From: Dactylis glomerata
Taxonomy: Eukaryota; Streptophyta; Magnoliopsida; Poales; Poaceae
DNA: 64,000 nt
Reading direction: 5' to 3'
Assembly: GCA_007115705.1 (NCBI GenBank)
Contig: QXEO01001565.1
Coordinates: 1,944,960 to 2,008,959 of the forward strand
Position 1 is the stretch's first letter. Every line of letters starts with the position of its first letter. The notes below the pieces were generated by a model. The model made no database searches and was not told the origin of the DNA. It saw only the letters and a program-made list of their open reading frames with translations. Both the position numbers and the translations under genes were made by a program. Shown piece after piece: positions 1-10,200 of the stretch.

Positions 1-1191
1 CTCAACGGTCCCTTAAATGAATTGGTTTTTGTGAAGCAACCCCCGGGCTTCGAAAACCCTAAGTTTCCTAACCACGTTTACAAACTTGATAAGGCACTCT
101 ATGGCCTCAAACAAGCCCCACGTGCGTGGTATGAGCACCTTAAAGAGTTGTTGGTTGATCGTGGTTTTGAAATTGGGGTGATCGATCCCACTCTTTTTAC
201 TAAGAAGGTCAATGGGGAGCTTTTCATTTGCCAAATATATGTTGATGATATTATATTTGGTTCTACTAACAAAGCTTTCAATAATGAGTTTGCCAAGCTC
301 ATGACCGACAAGTTTGAGATGTCTATGATGGGGGAGTTGGAGTTCTTCCTTGGATTTGAAGTTAAACAATTGAAGGGAGGGACTTTTGTGAACCAAGCCA
401 AATATACCCAAGACATGCTCAAGAGGTTCGAGATGATAGGAGTCAAAGGTGCAAAGACTCCCATGCCAACAAAGGTTAATCTTGATCTCGATCCTAATGG
501 TAAAGAAGTGGATCAAAAACTCTATAGATCTATGATTGGTTCCTTGCTTTACCTTTGTGCATCTAGACCGGACATTATGTTAAGTGTGGGAGTTTGTGCA
601 CGTTTTCAAGCCGCACCAAAGGAAAGCCACTTAGTGGCGGTCAAGAGAATCTTTCGATATTTGGTGAATACCCCTAACTTTGGTCTTTGGTATCCAAAAG
701 GAGCAAGTTTTGATCTTATAGGTTACTCGGATTCGGATTGGGCGGGAGACAAATTGGAACGGAAATCAACCTCCGGGGCTTGCCAATTTCTTGGTAGGTC
801 TTTGGTGTGTTGGTCATCTAAGAAACAAAATTGTGTGTCTCTCTCTACCACCGAAGCCGAATATGTAGCCGTGGCTAGTTGTTGTGCACAACTCTTATGG
901 ATGAGGCAAACTTTGAAGGATTACGGTGTCATTTTTGACAAAGTGCCTCTTTTGTGTGATAATGAAAGTGCAATCAAGATCGCTCACAACCCGGTGCAAC
1001 ACAATAAGACGAAGCATATTGAGATTCGTCATCATTTCATTCGGGATCATGTCAACCGAGGAGAAATTGATCTATCTTATGTTGGCACTCATGAGCAACG
1101 TGCCGATATATTCACAAAGCCTCTTGATGAAGCAAGATTCTGGGAATTGAGGCATGAACTAAATATCATTGATTCAAGCAATGTGGCTTGA
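1..1191 (+). CDS. Copia pol, C-terminal part: reverse transcriptase and RNase H
   Basis: Open in frame from the first base to the TGA at 1189-1191, so this is the C-terminal 396 codons of a longer pol polyprotein. It starts in the conserved Copia block with the QPPGF motif and continues with ALYGLKQAPRAWY. The reverse transcriptase catalytic motif YVDD is encoded near 238-249. The RNase H part shows GYSDSDWAGD near 720-755, a STTEAEY block near 840-865 and the terminal ADIFTKPL motif near 1102. The protein copies element RNA into DNA within cytoplasmic particles. No stop or frameshift is visible, so this segment may still be functional. Confidence 0.95.
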   Translation, partial: LNGPLNELVFVKQPPGFENPKFPNHVYKLDKALYGLKQAPRAWYEHLKELLVDRGFEIGVIDPTLFTKKVNGELFICQIYVDDIIFGSTNKAFNNEFAKLMTDKFEMSMMGELEFFLGFEVKQLKGGTFVNQAKYTQDMLKRFEMIGVKGAKTPMPTKVNLDLDPNGKEVDQKLYRSMIGSLLYLCASRPDIMLSVGVCARFQAAPKESHLVAVKRIFRYLVNTPNFGLWYPKGASFDLIGYSDSDWAGDKLERKSTSGACQFLGRSLVCWSSKKQNCVSLSTTEAEYVAVASCCAQLLWMRQTLKDYGVIFDKVPLLCDNESAIKIAHNPVQHNKTKHIEIRHHFIRDHVNRGEIDLSYVGTHEQRADIFTKPLDEARFWELRHELNIIDSSNVA

Positions 1192-1943
1192 GCTAGGTGC
1201 ATTTACTCCCATACTCTAACGTGTGTGTTGTTCTAGATGTGGGCATGGATATAGGGGGAGTGCGGTCCTAATTGATTGGGCTATCCCTCCCCCCATAATG
1301 CCGATAGTAAGCGTATTGTTCTATCTTGTCAGTGGTGACACGTTTGAGCTTAATCGATGAGTCTAGGTTTTGGGCCCAAGATATATCTTCGCGGTGCCAT
1401 ACCTTTGTACTCATACATGGTGGCCCTTTGGTCACCAACCTCCCTAGTGGAGGAGTTTCCCATTTGACTTTATTGCCTTATTTTTATGGGAAGATGCTCA
1501 TGGTTGGTCTTATTTGATTTTGTTTGCATGTTTGCAAGCATGAGCATGTTGTACCACACAGTGACAATGTGTCCATCCCAAGCCCATCTCATCCTAAAAC
1601 AAACCTAATCTCTAAATGACATGTCCTTCACACCATAAATATTGATCTGGTCGAGGGGGGCCGGAGACTCCGGGGCTTACAGCCCGGAGACTCCGGTGGG
1701 CCGGAGACTCCGGGGTAAGTACCGGAGACTCCGGCCCGGGCAGTTTCAAAAATCACTTAGGGCACGGGGTGGGGAAGAACGGTTCATTCTTCCCCACTCG
1801 CCCCCGTGCCCTACACTCGCCCCCTGCCGCCCCCTCTTCGAAGATCGCTGCCCGGAGCTCTCCCAAGCCCCGGGATCCACCGTGCCACCGGCCAATCTTT
1901 CCCTTGAGGGTGTGGGAACCTCCCCACCGACCGATTTGCGCCA
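1192..1943. other. SIRE spacer between pol and env-like ORF
   Basis: Noncoding spacer inside the Copia element. The short ORFs here match no domain I recognise. It contains a polypurine stretch near 1253 (tagggggagtgcgg), which resembles the element's terminal polypurine tract, and a cluster of GC-rich repeats from 1661. Confidence 0.6.
1661..1734. repeat. CCGGAGACTCCGG repeats, cluster 1
   Basis: Four copies of the 13-base near-palindrome CCGGAGACTCCGG in 74 bases, separated by short variable spacers. It lies 210 bases before the inferred start of the env-like ORF. The same word recurs in the env-like intron and in the LTR of the same element. Confidence 0.9.
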
Positions 1944-3892
1944 ATGGACTCCGGTAAATGTGCTCTTCATCTTCTCCATCTAGTTCCATCTAGATCTATG
2001 AGATGTGCATGTTTCCCATAGTTTGAATTGGTGTACTACATTCTAGTGGCTATCAATCATCTTCTTAGCAACTTTATTGTGGTTATTGCACTCGATTTGG
2101 TCTAAGTGGTCTCCTAGGCTCGGGCTCCTGCATCCGGCCGGAGACTCCGGCCCCTGTGGCCGGAGACTCCGGCCTGGACGCAAAGTCTCCGGTTTTGGCC
2201 GGAGACTCCGGCCCGAGTCCCCGGAGACTCCGGCTAGATCAGACCAATGTGCACTCTTTCACAGCATAGTTGCTTATATTTGGATTCTAGGACATGTCAC
2301 CTCAACCTTGCTATCTTCCTCACTCTTTCACAGGTGCAGGTGGTTCTCGGAAGCCGGCAGCCCATAGCAAGGACAAGTTGGTTGTGAATCCCGCCACAGG
2401 GGAGCTTTCTCAGAGATCGGTCATTGCTCAGCAAGCTAGAGATGCTAAGAGGCTCAAGACAAGGATGGCCGAAGAGGAACGAGCTGAGGCAGCTAAGAAG
2501 GTCAAGTTTGATAGTCTTGTGACTCTGGAAGGGCTATCAGCATCTGAGTTTGTTGAAATGAGGAAGAGGGATATGTACACTCTCGCGCGGAACTCCCGTG
2601 ACCGTTGCTTTTTCCGCAAAGAGCAAGAGCTGATCATGAAGGAATTTTATGCTTCCCTCAAGAAGTATCCGGTTTGCCCTCAGACGGTGATGGATTTCTC
2701 TCACTTTGCCAAGTACAGTGCATACTTCGGAGAGGCTGTGTGGATCACTCGCAAGCTTGGGCTCCATCCACTCATGAAGATACAAGAGTCCTACAACATC
2801 ACATTGGTCCAACAGTTCTTTGCTACCTTGGTGTTTGGAGAGGGTGAGGAGATCCCCATGACTTGGATGACCGGAGAAGAGGTTTGTCATTCCAACTTCA
2901 TGGACTTTGCTGCTCTCCTTGGGTATGAGTTCCGTGGTGCTACTACTCCTAGTGGCATGAGGATGCATGTTGATGGGGAGTACTATGAGAAGAAGAAGAT
3001 TGCTCCTCTCTACACCGGGGATGACAAGAAGATTGTCATTGGGGGCACTCTTGGGCTGTCCAAACGGTCCAACATCTTGCTCCGCATATTCCGGGCCTCC
3101 ATTGCCCCTCAAGCCGGCAACTTTGATGCTATTCGCAAGGCCTTGGTGAATCTCTTGGCCTACTCTCATGAAGTCTATTGCCAAGGAGAGACCGCACATA
3201 TTGAGCCGCTTGATGTGATGGATTTCATTCACAAGGAAATCAACGATTGCATTCTCAGCAAGAAGACTCCTCTCTATGCCCCATTTATCATGAGGCTCAT
3301 TCGTGCTCAAGGACTCAACCTTCCTCTTCTCGATGCAAACCTTGTGGATCACAAGGTTGTGAAGCTTCAACGCAAAGAACCCACCGGTCACTCCAAGGAA
3401 CCTTTTGCTCCAATGAGAGGTGAAGATGATGATGCCTTTGCCGAGGGTGTGTCCACTAGAAGGGGCCCAAGGATGAAGCATGCTAGCAATGCCGGCTCTA
3501 GCTCCACCAATGAGTTTTCTCAAGAGTACAAGAAGCTCAATTGGTTCCAAAGAAATGTGCTTTGCATGAATGTGGACATCCGTCACAAGCAATATGAGAG
3601 CTACATCTCTCAGAAGCACATCAATGACAATCAAGCTGTTCTTCACAAGGCCTTTCGGAAATCTCAACCGGGCTATGTGGAATCACCTCCTTCTTCTTCT
3701 TCATCCGGTACTCACAGCTATGGCAAGTGGAGCAAGGGTCTGACTGACTGGCAGGCATTTGAGGAGGTCACCTCTGGCACCTCCAATGTGTGTCATGGCA
3801 AGAAGCCCATGGCTTCTGATGATATTGAAGAAGGAGATGAGGACTTCAATGCCGGTTCCGAGGACGATCCCGAGGATGAAGATGACGAGTGA
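1944..3892 (+). CDS. env-like extra ORF of the SIRE Copia element, probably spliced
   Basis: The long ORF is open from about 2294 to the TGA at 3890-3892. I infer a spliced start: a 10-base coding exon 1944-1953 (ATG GAC TCC G), donor GTAAAT, intron 1954-2333, acceptor TTTCACAG, and exon 2334-3892. This joins in phase to a 522-residue protein beginning MDSGAGGSRKP. The N-terminus is basic and Ala/Glu-rich, the middle is a globular region, then a Ser-rich stretch, and the C-terminus is very acidic (DDPEDEDDE). I see no clear signal peptide or transmembrane segment, so envelope in the family name is positional only and the function is unknown. An unspliced start at 2294 is the alternative. Confidence 0.75.
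2138..2233. repeat. CCGGAGACTCCGG repeats, cluster 2 (inside the inferred env-like intron)
   Basis: Four exact copies of the 13-base word plus one degenerate copy (AAAGTCTCCGG) within 96 bases. They lie in the inferred intron of the env-like gene, so they would be absent from the spliced message. Confidence 0.88.
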
Positions 3893-4400
3893 TCTCATGG
3901 GCGTGTAGCATCGCTCTTTTCCCTTTTTGGTGTCTCGATGCCAAAGGGGGAGAAGTAGCTCTACTAGGATGTCTTCATTGGGATTTGCATGGGGTGGTTA
4001 TTTGGATTTGCACTTCGTTTGCTTTGCTTTGGTCGAGACACAACTTCATGGACTTTCATGTTGTGTCTCATCTATCTTAGTGTTGAACCGTTTAAATGTG
4101 TGTGGTATGTTATGTGTGTGAGACTTAAGTTCTTATGTTGCTTAGTAAGACTATTAAAATGTGTGCTATATTGTTAGTCTTACTTATATGCTTATTGGTT
4201 AGTCTCATATATTATTTCTTGCAATTGGTATAATTGTGAAATATATAGGGGGAGTGATGATTCTTACTTGTGTGGCTCATGTTCAAATGCAAATGGTGTT
4301 GTGCACACAAGTAGGGGGAGCTTTTGCTATATATTTCATTTTATTGTGTTTATATCTTGCAAATCCTTATGTTGTCATCAAACACCAAAAAGGGGGAGAT
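3893..4400 (+). other. SIRE 3' internal region and polypurine tract
   Basis: AT-rich noncoding region between the env-like stop and the LTR. Three purine tracts containing AGGGGGAG occur near 4249, 4313 and 4390. The last, AAAAAGGGGGAGAT (4387-4400), directly abuts the LTR and is the plus-strand priming tract. No gene is seen. Confidence 0.75.
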
Positions 4401-4654
4401 TGAAAGGGCATTTCCCTAATAAATGTATTTTGGTGTTTGTTAACAACATTTGGTGAATTAACCATTCTATTTAAGTTCTGCAGATTTTCTAGGTTAATTC
4501 AGAATCTCGCGGAGGTTCACCCAAAAAGGGAAGAAAAGATCGAAGCCCGTAGTCCAGTAGTGGAGTTAGGGCTTAGTGGTCTTATAGGGTGCTTCGCGAA
4601 GGTGGAATTGGTGGAGAGGGGATCCTCGAAGTACTGCTATTGCTACTTCTAGGG

Positions 4655-4973
4655 CGGAGACTCCGGCCCTGGTGGCCGGAGACTCCGGCCTAGGAGTATC
4701 GCCCTAGCAATCCTCCCAGTTGGTCTAAGCAGAGACCTGCCCGGAGTTGGGCCGGAGACTTTTGTCTCTGGCCGGAGACTCCGGGTGGGGCGGAGACTCC
4801 GGTCCCAGTGGCCGGAGACTCCGGTCTCTCTGGCTGGGTTAGGGTTTGCTAAGGAGTTGGTCTATGCAGTGACCAGGCCGGAGTTGGGCCGGAGACTTCT
4901 GTCTCTGGCCGGAGACTCCGGCCCTGGAGTCACTTAGGGCGGAGACTCCGGCCCTCCTGGCCGGAGACTCCGG
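4655..4973. repeat. CCGGAGACTCCGG repeats, cluster 3 (LTR U3)
   Basis: Eight copies of CGGAGACTCCGG, most extended to the full 13-base near-palindrome, plus degenerate copies with GGAGACTT. They lie within 360 bases upstream of the LTR TATA box, where transcription-factor sites would be expected. Confidence 0.88.
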
Positions 4974-5011
4974 CCCTAGTCGACCAGCAACGGCTACATT
5001 TCGAGGAGGAG

Positions 5012-5018
5012 TATATAA
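5012..5018 (+). promoter_or_regulatory. TATA box of the SIRE LTR
   Basis: TATATAA in a locally GC-richer context, 39 bases after the last GC-rich repeat, at the position expected for the U3 promoter of the LTR. Confidence 0.7.
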
Positions 5019-5730
5019 AGCCTTCTTCTTCCTCAAGAGAAGGCTGTGGCTTCCACTCTCTCTCCACCATTGTTCCAAAGCTTCAAAGCTCAAGATCTCT
5101 CTCCCTAGCCAATAGAACTCAAAGCCCTTTTGGGATTTGAGGGAGAAGACCTAGATCTACCCTTTCACCAAGGCGATTTGATTTCCCCCCTCTCTTTGTT
5201 GAGGGGCTTGTTACTTGTGTGATTCATCGGATTTATAGCCGGAAGAAGCCGTCCCCCAAGCTTGACTTTGTGTGTAAGAGCTTGGTGGGCCTATTGGGAG
5301 CCTCCAATTGAGTTGTGGAGCTTGCCCCAATACTTTGTGTAAAGGTGTCGTGCCGCCTTCAAGGGCATCGCTTAGTGGAGCGTGAACTCGCCTTTGTGGC
5401 TTGTTCACCGGAGAATAGGGTGAGCCTTTGTGGCGTTGGTGGCCTTTGTGGCACCACACCTCTCCAACGTAGACGTACTTCCCGTAACAAGGAAGGAACT
5501 ACGGGAATACATCCTCGTGTCTTCGTGTCTCCATTGCGGTGACCTCTATCCTTTACTTGTGCCTTTACTTATATTGTTATTGCTAGCTTACTTGTCACTC
5601 TAGGTAAATTCACTTAGTATCACATCTAGAGAATTTACCTTCTTGTCTAGCCCTAACTTGAAAAGAATTAAAATTATTGGGTAGCTCCTATTCACCCCCC
5701 CCCCCTCTAGTCGCTCATACGATCCTTTCA

Positions 5731-6664
5731 CTAGTGTCGGGGGGATGACCCCCGGTAGGGTCAAGAGGCTAGAAAGATATAAGGGCTATGATTGGCTTTA
5801 TGCCGATTGATCAAGAAAGGGTCTGGCCGGGATATAAGGGCATAGGCTGGGCCGGGGTATATGCGTATCCCGGCTGATACTTGGATATGCCGGATTAACC
5901 GGAAAAATGACTGAGGAGTGCCGGCATATACTCAGATATGCCGGCCTATCTATTTTGATGTGTTGTGCAGGAACAGGGAGGCCGGATTACCCGACTCTCA
6001 TGGGTCGTTGGTACGGCATATGTGTCCAGGGTATGGCCAACGGTCGTATCCGGGATACAGAAGTCAGCTAAGATGTCGTGTCCCTACAATCAAGGAAGAA
6101 AACATCCAGGCATGGTAGGAGAGTGTTGTGGCAGGGTACACAGTGGTGGTCTACCTACCCTCACTGTGTACAAGTACAGAGCTTATCTCACTAAGGTAAG
6201 ATCACAGTTCAAGAGGTACAAGGTACAGGGATATGAAGTCCCATCGGGAGCAATCAGGGAGGAAGTCAAGGGTCGTTGCCTTCGTCAGCAAGTCCTATTT
6301 GGAGTGTAGCCCGTGTCTTCTGGTCTCTTATGACCGTTGTAACCCTGGCCACCACTATATAAGGTGGCATAGGGAGCCCTAGCAAAGGTTTGGTCACTCT
6401 GTGTTCCTACACTTAGTAGTTCATCTTCCTCCTCTAGCAGAGAGCTTGGAAGCACCATTGTTGTGTACTCCATCGATCCAAATATACAACCAAGTAGAGC
6501 AGGAGTAGGGGTGTTATCTCCTTACGAGAGCCCCGAACCTGGATAGATCTGTGTTCCTTTCTGTCGTGCTCTTTAGCTCGTTCCCCTCTCCCGAATCCTC
6601 CAGCATCTAGTTCGGCCCCCATTTAAGCCATCCCTATGGCATATGTTGTTTCACCACGACGACA
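5731..6664 (+). mobile_element. 3' LTR of an older Tat-type Gypsy element, interrupted by the SIRE insertion
   Basis: The LTR runs from 5735 (TGTCGGGGGG) to 6664 (CACGACGACA), 930 bases, and is recognisably the same family as the 945-base LTRs at 48318 and 62357, although diverged. The four bases before it (CTAG, 5731-5734) equal the last internal bases of the intact relative at 62353-62356. It is therefore a 3' LTR whose internal region was displaced leftward by the SIRE insertion. A TATATAA box lies at 6356-6362. The 5 bases after the LTR (CCACG) should be half of its target duplication. Confidence 0.88.
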
Positions 6665-7202
6665 CCACGGGACTTCTATAAAACACAGCACAAGATACAT
6701 CATACATTGGACAAGCAAAAGGCATAGGACACAAGAACTACTATCAGCAACAATATGTGATAGCAACAAGTCTACCCATCCGATCTCATCTACCCATCCG
6801 ATCTCAGCAACCAAACAAAAAGGAAGAGAAAAGAGATAAACAGCCGTCCTATGTACTACTACTACCCTCTGTTCGGTTTTAATCAACTTGTCGCATCAGG
6901 TGAGTTACGTTACTGACGGAGCAAGCTCGCGTCGATTAAAGCGGTACGGAGGGAGTATTCATCATCAACACACTGAATTTCCATGAGACAACTTCTCCAA
7001 AATACAAAGCGATCATATCTTCTTTACCCATATCTAGTTCGTGATGTGTGCGCTGCACAGCACGATATACTTACATTGAAGTGGCATATTGACCCTTAGC
7101 CATAAACATCCCTGGTCAGTTGGTCAGTTTCTAATTCAGTTTTTCCAACTGTAGTCAAACCCAAAACCTCTCCCTCCGTTCTCTGTACTGTGTACTGTGT
7201 AG
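6665..7202. other. 3' flank of the phosphatase gene
   Basis: About 540 bases between the Gypsy LTR and the phosphatase stop codon. It contains one short Stowaway-like MITE; otherwise I see only sequence that may be the phosphatase 3' UTR. Confidence 0.5.
6863..6957. mobile_element. Stowaway-like MITE
   Basis: About 95 bases bounded by TA dinucleotides. The left end is CCCTCTGTTCGG and the right end CCGTACGGAGGGAG-type, forming imperfect terminal inverted repeats of the CTCCCTCCG class. Confidence 0.65.
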
Positions 7203-10200
7203 CTATGCCACCTTGTACTTGGTGACCATATTAGTAGCTGACACACAGGCGATTCCGACCAGCACCACAGCTACGACAAAAACTGCAGATAACATATGAA
7301 ATCCATTAATACATACAACTAGACAAGTGTTTTGCGGTGCAAGGAAAAGTGAGACACTGGTTTGAAATGTTAGAGATAGCTGTGAATACCATACCAGCAA
7401 TGGTGCCAAAGAACAACAGAGCAAGGCGGCGCCGTACCAGCCATGGAAGCTCGGTTTCGAGACTACAATGCCGTTCAAAAGAATGCCCTTGTTGTTTGTT
7501 GAAATGCACATTTGATGGCTTCAGTTCGGATATAGGAAACTCCACACCAACAACAGGGTTACCCTGTAAATCTCTTAGTTCAACTTTAATCTGCGGATGT
7601 ACTGCATTCCAATCTATCTCAATCGCTCCAAAATTTGGTTGACCTAATAAGACACAACAACAAAACACCAACCCATGAATGAGTTCAAGCACAATCCAAA
7701 AAAAAAAGCAGAAAATAAATAAGATAGGGGCTGACAATACTTAGTACTCCCTTCGACCAGTATTACTTGTCCTAATATAGATGTATTTCGGTACTAAAAT
7801 GTGTCCAGATACATTCGTAGTAGTGACAAGTAATTATGGTCGGAGGGAGTATTAAGTTCACATGATTCATGCTGACGTTTTAGCATTGAACTATAGCTTT
7901 TAGGAGGGAAACAAAACTAGTGAGGCTACCAGTACTAAATATGCAGATTGGGCAAACAAAGGAATAGAATCCCGCTACAGCAGCGAGAAAAGAACCTTCA
8001 TATCGTCATATCATCAGAGCAAGGAAATTCATGTAAGACAAAATTCTAGAACACATCCTACAGTAGTTGATTCTTAAGGGGACATGTCTTCGTGATACTC
8101 CAAGGAAATGAAAGCTTACCATATGAGCATGATCTATGACGGCAGTTAGGGTTAAAGACTCGCATGGGGGTTGGTGTTAGCCAAGCCAGAAGTCTCATAA
8201 CAGATTGAAATATTGCTGGGACAGAATTCTCGACGGATTGGGTAAGACCACTTGAGGTAACATCATACAATGGATATTGAGCACCACAGTCAAAACGAGC
8301 GATTTCTCCAAAATGAACATCACCACTGATAAATAACACACCATTTCTCTGCATATAGTCAGCACAAGTTCCATAAGAATTAATAAATAGTAATGCCAGC
8401 ATTCATTTTAGATGATATTGTGGAATCTTGTAAAAAAATCCACCCATCTCTTCTTTTTTTGAAAGAACGAGTAAGTTCAAATCCACCCATCTCTTCATAG
8501 AACGAGTAAGTTCAAATCATCACAACGTATTACTGTTGGAGTTTGAGTTATTGTAGTACTAGTGTCCTAGGAGAGTCTACAATATTCTAGTGGAGTGGAT
8601 TTGTGTTAGTGCCCTAGCAGTGTCTAGTGTGTTCTAGTGTACAGTTGAGCTATATATAAGTGGGTGTGAAGGTCCAAGGGACCAACCCATCCAGAAATTT
8701 GTCCCCTAAAAACAACATGGTACCAGAGCTAGATTCCTCCTCCTAACCCTAGCCACTACCATTCCTCCACTGTAACACCCACTCCGGCTCTGTTGTCACT
8801 TGCCAACAACACCGGGCACATTGTAGTTAGCTAGGCGGTGGTAATGACATAGGTGGTGCCGCGGAGGTAGTTGTTGACAAGTGACGGCTCTGCTTGGACT
8901 TTGTTTTACGGGGAGAACAATGGTTTGTATGTCGTGGTAATGAAATAGGTGGTGCCGCGGAGGTGAGTGTGGTTGAGCTTGAGGAGATTTGGTGTATCTA
9001 TACCCCTATACAATATGGCAGTTTTGAATTGTGCCTACAACATCTATCTTAACCGTTGGACTGCTAAATCTAACGGCTATGAGCAACAGGATTCGCTCCA
9101 AACAGTACCTGGCAGCTGACTCAACAATTGTCCAGAACCATCGTGTCGTTGTTCTCAGAAACAAAAAAAAGTGCATCCATGCAGGATGTATGATGCCTCG
9201 TGGGCCATGTTGAGTCGGAGAGATGGCCTGGGTGGAGAATGAGAAAGGAAAGGAGAAAATTAAATATGTGGGTCCCTCAAGCTAACTTTTTCTTTTACGG
9301 TTCTTCAGTATGTCAACAAACAATGGGTACTTAAATTCTGCTTTTGACATCAGCAAGTATTCTTTTTTGCCTTGAGTATACATTATTATTCCCTCATTCC
9401 AATAAATAAGGCGTATACTTTTTCAAGATTTGTCTTGACAAACAAATATATATATATATATATATTGAATATATAATTGATATCAGTAAAAAGTGTTTTT
9501 AATACGTATCTATATTTTTAAAATATTGTTGCTCATTTCTTTCGGTCAAATTTTGTCTCAAAATGTCTGCAACTTATTCATAGAAATAGAGGTAGTAGCA
9601 TTTTTTTTTTACCAAAACCACTTAGTGAAGTCAAGACGTGCATTGCACGTGTGTACATACTAGTATGTGGTAATGTGATGGTCCGCAAGGAGATTGATGG
9701 TGATGGCAGAGATTGTGTTGCTGGAGTTGTCCATGGGTTGAAGAAAGAGATGGTAGAGCTCCTGTTGACCAAGGCAAAGATGATTGAGGCCAAGCTGGCC
9801 AGGGGTTTGATGGAGAGGTGGAAGACGAGTGAGGAAAAAGAGAAGGCCTAGAGTTGAGGACCATCGCGAGTGACCGGTGAGAAGAGGCAACTGTAGCTCT
9901 GTATGAGCTGTTGTTGAGGTGAGGCAGCCATTGCTCTGCAGAAACCGGAGTTATGAAAAGGCAAGGACAATGCTCAAGCTGATGATGGAAGGCGTGTGGT
10001 GCCTCCGTTGTAGACAACGATGTGAGAAGCAGTGGCGAAGCATCAAACAAATACATGGGTGGGCCAATTAAAGAAAAGCAAAATAAGTTCACATTGCTTC
10101 TGTTAAAGGCTAATTCTGAGCTACAAGGGATTTTTTTTCTATCCAACCGCTAGCTAGAATTTGGGAAAGAAAAAAAACACGTGCTAGCATGTTGTCTTGC

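Larger units (their letters stand above)
1..5730 (+). mobile_element. SIRE/Maximus-type Copia retrotransposon, left part outside the window
   Basis: A Copia-type LTR retrotransposon whose 5' LTR, gag, protease and integrase lie to the left of the window. Visible in order are the end of pol (reverse transcriptase and RNase H), a spacer with short GC-rich repeats, an env-like extra ORF, a polypurine tract and the 3' LTR. An extra ORF downstream of pol is the hallmark of the SIRE lineage of plant Copia elements. The right border is exact: the LTR ends in CCTTTCA at 5730, the inverted match of its TGAAAGG start. It is followed by CTAGT, which matches the bases bridging internal region and LTR of the Gypsy element at 62353-62357, so the Copia element landed inside a relative of that Gypsy element. 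Confidence 0.9.
4401..5730 (+). repeat. 3' LTR of the SIRE Copia element
   Basis: A 1,330-base LTR with termini TGAAAGG and CCTTTCA, preceded directly by the polypurine tract. It holds a TATA box at 5012-5018, eight exact copies of the CCGGAGACTCCGG word upstream of it and a C-rich run near 5694-5706. The matching 5' LTR lies outside the window. Confidence 0.92.

Noticed and set aside
1661..1734. Spaced short repeats that could suggest a CRISPR array
   Set aside because: Spacers are of unequal length and often shorter than the repeats, the repeats recur in an LTR, and this is a plant nuclear genome.
2294..2333. ATG at 2294 as the start of the env-like ORF
   Set aside because: Kept only as an alternative: the first codons translate a typical acceptor region, and the spliced start at 1944 removes it in phase.
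5735..6664. Gypsy LTR at 5735 considered as a solo LTR
   Set aside because: The four preceding bases match the internal end of the intact element, so it is better explained as a 3' LTR separated from its body by the SIRE insertion.
9631..10146. 171-codon minus-strand ORF in the small Copia-type element
   Set aside because: Low-complexity Ser/Pro/His composition, no known domain, overlapping ORFs in other frames.
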